Of a stretch of DNA of 64,000 nt, positions 37,676-47,300 are shown piece after piece (positions within the stretch are counted from its first letter, which is position 1; each line of letters starts with the position of its first letter). This DNA comes from Shewanella acanthi (GTDB taxonomy: Bacteria > Pseudomonadota > Gammaproteobacteria > Enterobacterales > Shewanellaceae): the NCBI RefSeq assembly GCF_019457475.1, contig NZ_CP080413.1, positions 2,108,001 through 2,172,000 of the forward strand, written 5' to 3'. Both the position numbers and the translations under genes were made by a program. The notes beneath the pieces are model-generated. The model was not told where the DNA came from. It saw only the letters and a list, made by a program, of their open reading frames with translations, and made no database searches.

Positions 37676-38092
37676 TTAGGCAGGAGCTAAGTAGCATTGT
37701 TGCATATAGACATTCATCGCCCGCAGCACATTAGTGCGATTAATGGTGCCGACAACCTTACCATTATCCACTACGGGATAGATTTTGGGCTTAGCGCCGA
37801 GCATCTGCTCCGCGAGCTGTAAAATACTGTCATCGGGGGCAACAAACAGCACTTCGCTACGCATACAATCCTTCACCACTGAGGTCATATCGCAGTGATA
37901 ACTGCTTTTGAGCATTACGGCCAAACAATCTTGTTGGGATAAAAAGCCGACCAGATGACCACTTTCATCCACTACCGCCGCGCCGTTCTTATTGTTTTCT
38001 AATAATTTTTCAACCGCTGTCGCCAATGACATATTGGCGCGCAGTAATACCGGTTGTCGGTCCATATGATCACGTATTTTAATTGAATCCAT
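37676..38092 (-). CDS. CBS-domain pair protein
   Basis: A cytoplasmic protein of 138 residues made of two CBS domains and nothing else. The first is about 10-65 (ATAVEKLLENNKNGAAVVDE, GHLVGFLSQQDCLA), the second about 75-130 (LQLAEQMLGAKPKIYPVVDN, GKVVGTINRTNVLRAM). CBS pairs usually bind adenosine nucleotides and regulate a partner; here no partner is attached. It is a stand-alone gene between hrpA and the divergent HopJ-type gene. Family known, role unknown. Confidence 0.9.
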   Translation of the reverse strand: MDSIKIRDHMDRQPVLLRANMSLATAVEKLLENNKNGAAVVDESGHLVGFLSQQDCLAVMLKSSYHCDMTSVVKDCMRSEVLFVAPDDSILQLAEQMLGAKPKIYPVVDNGKVVGTINRTNVLRAMNVYMQQCYLAPA

Positions 38093-38364
38093 AACAATCT
38101 CCCCAAAGGTTCCTGTATTAATCCGCTTACCAACACTAACAGTTATGCTTTGAGTTTAGTCAAAATCCACCATGGGGTAAGTGATTAATATCGATTGAGG
38201 TTATCTAGCCTTTAAAACAAGCGCCATAAGCGATTACAGACGATGCATAGCATGCCGTAATAGATGCCTGCAGGCCCCGGAGTAATCGATAAGTGGTTGT
38301 AAGATGAGTGTTACTCAACCATAATGCGTCCAAATTTTAGGTCCTTTGCTTAAAGGAGTTTGAC

Positions 38365-38721
38365 ATGACCTATCACAATACGGCTGAGTTAATCACTCAG
38401 CTCAATCACGCGCCAGAACAAGTCGAATTTAATGACGTTATTGCATTGATTGATTCCACATTCACTTTTACCCCCACCGAATTTACCAATGGCCAAGTGA
38501 ATAATCCTGCCAATCAAAATAATGGTTCTTGTAAATTACTGTCGCTTGCTCAGTACCTTAAGCTTTCAAAGGAACAGACCTTAGCGTTGTTTGGCAGCTT
38601 TTATCGCGTCGATGTTTTACAACATCCAGATGGCACAGATCATGCCAACATCCGCAATTTTATGCTGACAGGTCATGGCGGTGTTAACTTTAAGACTTTC
38701 CCTCTAGCATTAAAAGCATAA
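38365..38721 (+). CDS. HopJ type III effector family protein
   Basis: A soluble protein of 118 residues that matches the HopJ family by FNDVIALIDSTFTFTPTEFT, GQVNNPANQNNGSCKLLSLA and DGTDHANIRNFMLTGHGGV. The family was named from a Pseudomonas syringae effector, but members are widespread in free-living gammaproteobacteria without type III secretion, so an effector role here is unlikely. The function is unknown. AAAGGAG stands before the ATG, and a hairpin follows the stop. Confidence 0.88.
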   Translation: MTYHNTAELITQLNHAPEQVEFNDVIALIDSTFTFTPTEFTNGQVNNPANQNNGSCKLLSLAQYLKLSKEQTLALFGSFYRVDVLQHPDGTDHANIRNFMLTGHGGVNFKTFPLALKA

Positions 38722-38738
38722 CAATCAGTAATTCAATT

Positions 38739-38765
38739 GCTTCATTTATCGAATGAAGCTTTTGC
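38739..38765 (+). terminator. Terminator of the HopJ-family gene
   Basis: GCTTCATT-tatcg-AATGAAGC is followed by TTTTGCTGTTTT, 17 bases after the stop codon. The stem is AT-rich, so it is weaker than others here. Confidence 0.6.
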
Positions 38766-39181
38766 TGTTTTAGCATCACTTAATTTATCTGATTTATTAT
38801 TTTTCATGCGACTGCGCAAAAAACTACCAAGAATAAAGAGGAATGAACGCGCATTTGATCATAAGATTCACTCATCAAAACAATCTAATTAGTTTATAAA
38901 ATCAATTTTTAGTCAACTTCAACCTTTCAAGCTCGCTAGCACATTAAAATATATAATACTAACAAGAGTTAACTGCACGACACTTCGCTCTGTTATTTGA
39001 ACGATATCGTGAGCTACCCTTAATATCACATTCCTAGGGATTAAATGCGTTTATAAAAACACGCTTGGTTTTTTACGGATACTGCGACTGATAAAGCCAG
39101 AATCTATATGAGATTTACACGTTGAAACATCCGTAGCATTCATCTATTTAAATCAGTCGAAGGAAGCGGCTATCGAAATGA
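38766..39181. other. AT-rich intergenic region, nothing recognised
   Basis: About 0.4 kb between a plus-strand and a minus-strand gene that converge. I see no gene of convincing length, no RNA gene and no strong repeat in it. Confidence 0.6.
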
Positions 39182-40123
39182 CTAATCAGTGACTGAATGT
39201 CGGTTTAGATTATTTACTTGCTCAAAGTCTATCTCATTAAAACTATTATAAAATGTGAGCGGAGATCCCATAATACCGTCTAATCTATTTCGATATAAAC
39301 CATTGTCTCCGCGAATCGTTAATGTTGTACCAAGATAAATAACTTGACGATGAGGGTTGTTTATTCCAGATTTCGTCAAATCGCTGTGTAGTAAACACGC
39401 CCCGCCACTTGCCCCCGTATATGAAACAGTACGAATACTAAAATCATATTCTTTAGCACTTTCATCATTAATATGCTTGACGTTTAACACATCGTCGAAG
39501 GTAAGGATGTCGCCATTTTTGCCCTTGTGGGTATCAGCGCTAAATCCGGCGGAGATCAATTTATATTCCGGATTGACACTAATAAGAAACTTTACCTGTT
39601 CGAACGCTTTATCACCTTGATTCGGCTTGATCACCAATGCAGGTTTAATCGTCATAAAGGGGATTTTCGCTTCAAGGCTTAAGAGTGCACTGTCTTGTTC
39701 TAACGATAAATATTCTAAGGTGAGTGGTAATTCAATGGACTCACCGGACTGAGTATTAACCTGCCAGGTAATTTTATGGATAGGGTATTTCTTTAGGGTT
39801 TTGGTACTTCCAAAACAATGTCCTGCCGATTTAATCACACGACTCGCCTCCCCAGGCATCGCAGCGATTAAAGTACCCGAACAGCGAAGCAGTTCTGCAT
39901 CTTTAGTTAATAGGACGTTAATTTTACCGACTGCGTCTAGATAAGCAGGTGATTTTTTTGTCTTTTGCTTTCTTCTATCCATTTTTTTAAGACTGGATAG
40001 ACTTAGGGTGACAGTGTAACCACTAGCCTCATCGGGCGCGGCAATAAGTACTTTCGAGAGAAGCAACATAGATAGAATGACAAGATACACAATCGCAATA
40101 CATTGATATTGCAAGTTTCTCAT
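39182..40123 (-). CDS. Exported trypsin-like serine protease, atypical
   Basis: A protein of 313 residues with a hydrophobic signal or anchor at about 9-28. The chymotrypsin-fold catalytic triad can be read as His102 in IKSAGHCFGS, Asp144 in LEQDSALLSL and Ser239 in YTGASGGACLL. The serine motif is GASGGAC instead of the usual GDSGGP, so the S1-pocket and the oxyanion surroundings differ. The Cys after SAGH and Cys81 in RCSGTLI form the expected N-terminal disulfide pair. A basic stretch (MDRRKQKTKKSP) follows the signal. No neighbour is linked; substrate unknown. Confidence 0.75.
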   Translation of the reverse strand: MRNLQYQCIAIVYLVILSMLLLSKVLIAAPDEASGYTVTLSLSSLKKMDRRKQKTKKSPAYLDAVGKINVLLTKDAELLRCSGTLIAAMPGEASRVIKSAGHCFGSTKTLKKYPIHKITWQVNTQSGESIELPLTLEYLSLEQDSALLSLEAKIPFMTIKPALVIKPNQGDKAFEQVKFLISVNPEYKLISAGFSADTHKGKNGDILTFDDVLNVKHINDESAKEYDFSIRTVSYTGASGGACLLHSDLTKSGINNPHRQVIYLGTTLTIRGDNGLYRNRLDGIMGSPLTFYNSFNEIDFEQVNNLNRHSVTD

Positions 40124-40592
40124 AACGAATACTTCATACTGGTAATGTCCAAAATATCCAGTTAAAGCAAACTATTACGCTCTCCAATCAAAAATGCACG
40201 TACGCATATGGAGTGACCAAATGCGACCTCTACAACTTGGCAGGTGTAATAGTCTTTAGAATAATACCTTGAGTATAGCTAGGAAGATAAAAGGAGACTC
40301 AATAGTACAAAATTGGATGGAAGAATATGTGTTACAAAATCCTTTACTGTTTAATCATTAATGTTTAAAGAAGGAACGGGCTTTAACTAACCATAATTAT
40401 TAAGCAATTATCCTAGCTTTCGGCTAAATTCTACTTTAAGCACTAAACTAATCATTCCTTATTTGTAATGTTAATCATTGGTTTATGCTTATCCTTGCAT
40501 AAAACTTTGCTCTATCAGGTTTGAAGCAGCAAAGGTCAATGCAAATTATGTTATCTCACTCTTATCGCTAATCATTTAGGAGACAAGGACTA
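40124..40592. other. Divergent intergenic region, no gene seen
   Basis: About 470 AT-rich bases between the divergent protease and EAL genes. It must hold both promoters. The ribosome site AAGGA before the EAL start is clear; I could not single out an operator. Confidence 0.6.
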
Positions 40593-42119
40593 ATGAATAG
40601 TTCAATGCGTAAGACACTGGACATTATTAGCATAGTGTTTTTAAGTGGGATCATTGCACTGGCGGCGTATTGGGGAGGAAGTACCTTTTTTTCATACGAC
40701 TTTGATAAGCGACTTAAGGAAAGTGCACAACTTGCCCTTAATAATGTCGATAAAATCAACTCTGAGGTGGTTAGAACATTACGCGAACTCAATGAGCAGC
40801 CTATAAAAGGCTGCGATGACAGAGCCTTAACCTACCTTCGCAAAAAACTGTTCCTGCTAAAACACGTCAAAGATTTAGGATACCTTGAAGGCGATAAGCT
40901 CATTTGCAGTACTGGCCTAGGAACGGTTATTCCGCCATTAATTGAAACCAATCCCGATTTTGTCGGCCCAGAAAAAGCAGAGGTGTGGATCAACAGTTCA
41001 CTTGTGCTTTTTCAAAATGAAGTCTCTGCCATAATTGTCCGTTCAGGTAATTATAATGCCGTACTATCACAGGACTTTCTTGCTGATTTAGTCTCATTGG
41101 ATACTGACTGGGAATTTATTTTTAAATTTGAAGCTCAACAGAAACATATAAAAGGTACAGAAGGTTTGTATCAGTCAATAATTCAACATGCCTCCGAAGT
41201 AGCTCAAAACCATAATGCCAGTATTTGTAGTGATAAGATCCCCTATTGTGTCGCCATTACTGCATCACCTAGCTTTTTCTTCAAGCAATACCATGCATCC
41301 CTTGTGGGGTGCATTGCCTTGGCCATTCTTGTGTTCTTTATCTGTTATCTCCTCTTTAGCTCGATGCTCGAACGCTATCGTTCAGTGGAATCAAGAGTAC
41401 TACGAGGCCTTAAAAATGGTTCATTTTACTGCCTATATCAGCCGGTTGTGGAACTAGAAACCAAAAAAATCATTGGCTGCGAAGTATTAGCTAGATTTAA
41501 GGATAAGGATGGCGAACTTTATCCCGATTTGTTTATTCCACTCATCGTAGGGCTAAAAAAAACTTGGCCCTTTACCAAAAGCATGATCAAACGCTGCCAA
41601 GTTGACTTACAACAATTCGAATCAAATGCAGAAAAATTCAAAGTGAATCTCAATTTTTTCCCACAGGACATTGACTCGGGCATCATTATGGAACTGGTAA
41701 AAGATCAATTATTGGTGAATGATCAATTTCAATTCGTGGTAGAGATTATTGAAAACGAACAATTGACCAACAGTAAGAGTAAGCAAGTATTACAAGATTT
41801 AGTTAACGCTGGTTTTCAAATTGCGATTGATGATTTTGGCACAGGTTATTCAAATCTTCGCCAGTTGAAAAAATACAATTGCCATATTCTTAAAATCGAT
41901 CGTTCCTTCGTGAACGAAATGGAAGATGGCAGTATACGCTCTACCCTTATTCCCCATATCATTGATATCGCAGCCCAAGTGGATGTGTGTGTAGTTGCCG
42001 AAGGTATTGAAAATACACAGCAACATCAAGCATTACGTGAATTAGGGGTGCCTTATGGCCAAGGTTATATGTTTGGTCGCCCCATGAGCATTGACAGGTT
42101 GCAAGGCATGCTGCTCTAA
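40593..42119 (+). CDS. CSS-motif EAL c-di-GMP phosphodiesterase
   Basis: A membrane protein of 508 residues that should hydrolyse c-di-GMP. A first membrane span at about 9-31 is followed by a periplasmic CSS-motif sensor with Cys in GCDDRALTYL and in LICSTG (the CSS triplet is CST here), and a second span near 230-252. The cytoplasmic EAL domain has the signature as EVLAR, then NLNFFP, EIIENE, DDFGTGYSNL, LKIDRSFV, AEGIEN and GQGYMFGRP. All metal- and substrate-binding residues appear to be present, so activity is likely. In E. coli proteins of this type, the redox state of the cysteines controls activity. AAGGACTA precedes the ATG. Confidence 0.92.
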   Translation: MNSSMRKTLDIISIVFLSGIIALAAYWGGSTFFSYDFDKRLKESAQLALNNVDKINSEVVRTLRELNEQPIKGCDDRALTYLRKKLFLLKHVKDLGYLEGDKLICSTGLGTVIPPLIETNPDFVGPEKAEVWINSSLVLFQNEVSAIIVRSGNYNAVLSQDFLADLVSLDTDWEFIFKFEAQQKHIKGTEGLYQSIIQHASEVAQNHNASICSDKIPYCVAITASPSFFFKQYHASLVGCIALAILVFFICYLLFSSMLERYRSVESRVLRGLKNGSFYCLYQPVVELETKKIIGCEVLARFKDKDGELYPDLFIPLIVGLKKTWPFTKSMIKRCQVDLQQFESNAEKFKVNLNFFPQDIDSGIIMELVKDQLLVNDQFQFVVEIIENEQLTNSKSKQVLQDLVNAGFQIAIDDFGTGYSNLRQLKKYNCHILKIDRSFVNEMEDGSIRSTLIPHIIDIAAQVDVCVVAEGIENTQQHQALRELGVPYGQGYMFGRPMSIDRLQGMLL

Positions 42120-42167
42120 GCAAAGCGCTCGAGCTTAAAGGACTAACAACAAACACCCAAGGGGAAA

Positions 42168-43100
42168 TTAGCTTAAGATGTCAGCATTGGCATACAGGTT
42201 TGCATTGATTTGACAATAAAGACTACCAAGTCCATGGATATGTTCAAGTTGGAAAATAAACACATTTCCCGCTTCTGGCTCATCGGCTAATTGTTCCACC
42301 GTGAGCGCATGTTTAGCACTGGTAATAATCAGTAAATCCAGATCTCGGCCACCAAAGGCAACACTCGTTGGATTAGTTACTGGTAATCTGAGGGTTAAAT
42401 CCACACTACCATCCGCTCGGTAACGCACCACCTGCCCTCCGCCCCAATGGGCATTCCACACGCATCCATGGGCGTCCACTTCAGCGCCGTCAGGGAAAAA
42501 GGACTCTGGCGTTGTCGCAAATACCCGCTTATTGCTGACCTTTCCTGTTAACGTATTAAAATCATATTGAAATAAAGTATGTGATGGCGAGTCTGCGTGG
42601 TACATGGTCTTTCCATCGGGACTCCAACACAGTCCATTGGAAATCTGCAATTGACTAATGTGTTGCTGGCAGTGACCTTCAATATCAATACTATAAAGTG
42701 CTGCACTTTGAGATGAAGACTGACGCACTTCAACCATAGTGCCCGCCCAAAATCGACCCTGCCTATCCGTTCTTCCATCATTAAATCGGTTACCCGCTAA
42801 ATGCGCCTCTGGTTTAGCAAGCCATTTAATACTTTTATGTTTCAGATGATAACGAGCAATACCAATATCAAAGGCAACAATTAACTCGTTAGGGTCTATG
42901 GTCAAGCCAAAGGACCCGACTCTGTGCGGCATCGGGAATGATGTTAAGGTTTTGCTAGGTAAATGAAACTGGTAAATAACTGCTGACAATATATCGGTCC
43001 ACCAAATGGATTCGCGTGCCCCATCCCATTGGACACCTTCACCTAACTGATTGGCCACAGGTATGGTCATTAAAAGTTTGCCAACGGTTACCGACTGCAT
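42168..43100 (-). CDS. SMP-30/gluconolactonase-family sugar lactonase
   Basis: A six-bladed propeller lactonase of 310 residues. Metal and active-site positions of the SMP-30 family are present: Glu in LGEGVQWDGARESIWWTDI, Asn in GNRFNDGRTDRQGRFWAGTM, Asn in QISNGLCWSPDGKTMYHADS, and Asp in FPDGAEVDAHG. Such enzymes open gluconolactone, xylonolactone or L-arabinonolactone. With an arabinan cluster starting 0.3 kb away, L-arabinonolactone is a reasonable guess, but no arabinose dehydrogenase is in the window. A perfect palindrome lies about 100 bases upstream. No signal peptide, so it is cytoplasmic. Confidence 0.85.
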   Translation of the reverse strand: MQSVTVGKLLMTIPVANQLGEGVQWDGARESIWWTDILSAVIYQFHLPSKTLTSFPMPHRVGSFGLTIDPNELIVAFDIGIARYHLKHKSIKWLAKPEAHLAGNRFNDGRTDRQGRFWAGTMVEVRQSSSQSAALYSIDIEGHCQQHISQLQISNGLCWSPDGKTMYHADSPSHTLFQYDFNTLTGKVSNKRVFATTPESFFPDGAEVDAHGCVWNAHWGGGQVVRYRADGSVDLTLRLPVTNPTSVAFGGRDLDLLIITSAKHALTVEQLADEPEAGNVFIFQLEHIHGLGSLYCQINANLYANADILS

Positions 43101-43196
43101 TATGTTATCCAGTTTCCAGCGCCTTAAATTAACAAAGTCTTATTCTTAAACAACCCATGGGATGAAGCAAGGCACTAGGTCAAGATAAATGTATAG

Positions 43197-43211
43197 CTTT
43201 GTATCACAAAG
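43197..43211. promoter_or_regulatory. Candidate operator upstream of the lactonase gene
   Basis: CTTTGT-ATC-ACAAAG is a perfect inverted repeat 97 bases before the lactonase start. Its core TTGTATCACAAA differs by one base from TTGTATTACAAA in front of the GH43 gene near 62.7 kb. Confidence 0.45.
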
Positions 43212-43305
43212 TATCTTTTTTGCTGAATTAACCAGCACTTGATGCGCTGTAAAAACGAGAATAACTACAGATTAATAACATTTTAATCTGCAATTAAGGG
43301 AAATA

Positions 43306-43446
43306 ATGTTGCGACTTTCAGACAGTTTTCAAAAATACGAAATTAGCTTACAACAAAAGCTGTTATTAATTGAGACTCATCCCGTGGTTAAGCTAACGCT
43401 AATCAAATTAATCTCAGCGATAAAATTTTTTATTATTTTGAATTAA
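43306..43446 (+). CDS. Possible small protein of 46 residues
   Basis: An open frame starting ATG with AGGG five bases upstream (AAGGGAAATAATG). It encodes MLRLSDSFQKYEISLQQKLL and ends in a hydrophobic basic tail (LIKLISAIKFFIILN). It overlaps the end of the convergent EamA gene by 14 bases. The ribosome site is the only positive sign; no family is recognised and it may be chance. Confidence 0.25.
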   Translation: MLRLSDSFQKYEISLQQKLLLIETHPVVKLTLIKLISAIKFFIILN

Positions 43447-44281
43447 TTGTATCTTTTTTGAGCACCACTAATGTAATTCCCCCTAAAATCGCTAAGGATG
43501 AAAGCAATAGCCTCAAACTAAAAGACTCGCCGAGAAAGAGTACGCCAGCAACAGCTGTGATTAACGGAACACTTAACTGCACTGTGGCGGCAACACTTGA
43601 AGATAAAGAAGGCAGTACGTTATACCAAATGGCATAACCGACACCGGAGGCCAACGCCCCTGACAAAATGGCATACACGATGCCGTTGCCACTCACAGAT
43701 AACGGGTTAGACAGCACAAACAGTAGCAGCAGACTCAATGGAATGGTTCGAATAAAATTCCCTGCACTACTTTGTATTGGGTGTTTAGCCCCTTTCCCTC
43801 GAATCGAATAAATCCCCCAGGAAATACCTGCAACTATCATCAAAAATGCACTGAATAAAGGCGGTGCACTCAGCCCTGGCAACAACAAAAATACCAACCC
43901 AAGGGCCGCAAAAACTAACCCAGCCCATTGAAATTGATTGAATTTTTCTTTGTTATATAGCCCGTGACCTATCATGGTCGCTTGCACAGCAGCGAACAGT
44001 AACAATGCACCCATAGAGGCCGTCATATGGATATAAGCGTAAGAAAACCCCGCCGCATAGCTGAATAACGCCAGGGCTGAGCCCCATTGGCCACTCACTT
44101 TAACCTTGTGATCTTTCATAGATAACAGCGAAAGCATCAGCGCGCCTGAGATCAAACGAATAGCAGTAAAACTACTGGCATCGATACTGCCATCCTTAAG
44201 CGCTAATCGGCATAGAATCGAATTACAGGCAAAGGCCAACATGGTCAATGAAGTCAGTAAAAACAAACGCAATGATGTCAT
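43433..44281 (-). CDS. EamA/DMT-family transporter
   Basis: An inner-membrane drug/metabolite transporter of 282 residues with ten predicted helices in two EamA repeats (about 8-130 and 145-275). Hydrophobic segments include LTSLTMLAFACNSILCRLAL and AILGGITLVVLKK. The substrate cannot be read from sequence; relatives export amino acids or metabolites. It lies downstream of the arabinanase gene on the same strand, past a terminator, so it may or may not be part of the cluster. Confidence 0.88.
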   Translation of the reverse strand: MTSLRLFLLTSLTMLAFACNSILCRLALKDGSIDASSFTAIRLISGALMLSLLSMKDHKVKVSGQWGSALALFSYAAGFSYAYIHMTASMGALLLFAAVQATMIGHGLYNKEKFNQFQWAGLVFAALGLVFLLLPGLSAPPLFSAFLMIVAGISWGIYSIRGKGAKHPIQSSAGNFIRTIPLSLLLLFVLSNPLSVSGNGIVYAILSGALASGVGYAIWYNVLPSLSSSVAATVQLSVPLITAVAGVLFLGESFSLRLLLSSLAILGGITLVVLKKDTINSK

Positions 44282-44336
44282 TTATTTTCTCAATAGTAAC
44301 AACGCATCTAACCCAGTCTAATCGTCAATTTCAGGC

Positions 44337-44363
44337 AAAAAAAAGCACCCTCACGGGTGCTTT
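44337..44363 (-). terminator. Terminator of the lipoprotein arabinanase gene
   Basis: AAAGCACCC-tca-CGGGTGCTTT has an A-run on the left, which reads as a T-run on the minus strand. It lies 24 bases after the stop codon at 44387. Confidence 0.85.
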
Positions 44364-44386
44364 CAGTATAGGAGAATTAACTCAGC

Positions 44387-47300
44387 TTATTGATTAGATT
44401 CATCAAATAAACCAGTTACGTCTTCCTGAGTAATGGCTTCGTCGTAGAACTTGATTTCATCGATCGCACCTTTGAAAGGTACGTCCCAGAAGTTCACGCC
44501 GACGGCAAATTGAGTCTTAGCCACAGAGAAAATGTTCGGGAAGTTTGCACCGCTGAACTTAAGCTCACCGTTGATATAAACCTTCACATCACCACTGTTA
44601 ACAGTGTAAGCCAAGTGAGTCCAAGTTTGTTTTGGCATCACATAACCGGTTCTACCGTCGTACCAAGCTGTACCTGACCACAGTACCACTTTCTCGTAGT
44701 CATTCTGACCACCAGGTAATACGCTGGTCCAGCTTGAATCAGTCGCATAACCAAACAGCGCAGTAGTATAAGTATTGAGCTGTTCTGGGTTTAACCACAT
44801 TGACACTGAGTAGGTGTAATCTTTGATCAGGTTGTTAGGTAACACAACACCAGACGAACCGTTGAACACCGCGGCTTTACCCACTGCGCCATCAACGTAA
44901 GTGATTTCACCACCTGCAACGCCAATTAAGTTACCCACGACAGTACCTGCACCGAAGTTAGCCGTACTATCAGCTAGGTTTTCTTCAAAGCTGTATACCG
45001 CTACTGGTGATGGAGGTGCCTTAGATTTCACGGTCGCAGTAAAGACTTTAGTTTGAGTCTCACTGCCCAGTTTTAATGTTGCCGTTAAGGTCACAACCTT
45101 ATCGGTATCATCACGTCCTGGTTGAGTAACGCCACCCTTAGTATCGATAACGGTTGGATCCGATGATTCCCATGAAATTGCAGAAGCATAAGGACCAGTA
45201 ACAGGTAACTTAATGTCTTCACGAACCGCGGTTAAATCACCTAGGTCAAGGATTGACGTTGCCGATGACAACAGCTCACTATCAGGTAACTTATCGATAT
45301 CTAACGCTTTAACTTCATCAACGGTCAAAGCCGCTTCGTAAATTTTCAGCTCGTCGATTAAACCGTTGTATGGCAGATCCCAATAGTTTACACCTAGGCC
45401 AAACACACCTTGCGCACCGGTGAAGTAGTTGCTTAAGTTACCGCTGCTGAATTTCTCAACACCGTTAATGAACACTTTAACCAGACCATTGTTCACGGAG
45501 AAAGCTAAGTGAGACCATGTGTTTTCACCGATACGCTCACCGGTTACACCATCAAACCAAGCAGTACCATTACTCCAGAACATGGTATTACCGTCCCAAC
45601 CCTGTGGTAGCAAGCTAATCCAGGTGTTAGAGACTTTTGAACCATCCTCGTTGGTGACTTCATTCACCGCACCGAAGAATGCAGTGGTAAATCCAGTGAT
45701 CACCGATGGATTAGCCCAGAACGAAACCGTGTACTCATAGCTTGAAATCAGACCCGATGGCAGTAACACACCATGCGCACCATCTAATGACAGCGCTTGG
45801 CCAGCATAACCCGCAGTGAAATCAACCGCATCGGTGGTCGTTTTGAACAGTCTATCGCCCGTTGCTTGGCCTTCAGCGAATAATCCTAAGGTATCCTTAA
45901 GATCATTTTCAAAGCTAAACTGCGCAATACGGTTATAGGTCTTACGAGCGAAAACAGTTACTTGGAATGTTTTCGTTACTTTCTTACCGTCTACCATGAT
46001 AGTAGCCGTTAAGGTAACAACCTTATCGCCTTCGCCCACGTTTGGACGCACGATAGTACCGTCAGTCGCAATGATTGACTCATCACTTGAAGCCCACGAA
46101 ATGGTAGAACCACGGGTACCTTCAGTTGGTAAGGTGATAAAGGCTTCAGTCGCTTCTGTTGGTAAAGAAATGGCTTCGCTAGTCGCGTTGAGAATTTCTT
46201 GAGTTGTCTTGTCAGTTAATTTAACGCCCCAAACACTCAAGCCATCATTTGAAATTGCGCTGAAGGTTGGCATTAATTGATCTTGCTCAGGATCCCACTG
46301 CCATGACAGCACGCCTTCAAACGTACCCAAATCATCTAAGAACAGGGTAATTTGATTCTCGTCTGTTTGCTCGTAAGTCCCTGTTACATCGCCTGTTACA
46401 GTACCTTTGTTAGTCCAAGTACGAGACAGCTTAATGTGAACTGACTTATGGGCTTCAGTGTTGATGTCCTTAGCGTGGTTGATAAATTGGTAATCACCCA
46501 CTACGTCGATTTCGTCGACGATGTTCGCGCCATCAATTTTGGCGTAACGCTGTGGCGAAGCGACTAACCAACCATCGCTATTAAGGAACATCTCATGCAC
46601 GCGAACACTGTGGCCTTCGCCGGTGTTCGGGAAGCGCGTGTGGAATACTAAGAAATATTTACCGGCTTCTGCATCGTAGTAAACCGAGTTATGACCTGGA
46701 GATAAGTAACCATGTGCACTGCCAGTATCACCTGGGTGAGTCACAAATTGGAAACCACCCATCAGCTTAACGCCATAGTCGGCAATGTTAGCTGCTGTAG
46801 TTGCGCCAATCATGTCATTGCCCGCTGCATCAACATAGGGGCCATTTGGCGTTTTAGAACGTGAAATACGGATGTTGTAACCATCGTTTTGGGCAAAGCC
46901 ACCAAACGAAGTAAACATATAATAGTATTCAGATTCTGGGCTATAGATTACGTAAGAACCTTCGATGGCACTGTAGTTACCACCCATGATTTTGGTGCCG
47001 TAACCTTGACCTTCTAATGGTAAACCCGTCGTTGGGTCTAACTGCATAACCCAAATACCACCAGAGTATGAACCGTAGGTCATCCACAGACCGCCGTCCT
47101 TATCGTTAAAGACAGCGGGATCGATTGCGTTAGGATCGGTAAAACCATTGTAGTTCTGGCCATTTACCCCAGGATTTTCAGCACCGACTTGACCTGATTT
47201 TAAGATCAAACCTTGGTTGACATAAGGACCAAGAATAGTGTCAGCTGTTGCCATACCTAAATATGAACGTGATACACACGCATCAACATCAGGGCCTGCA

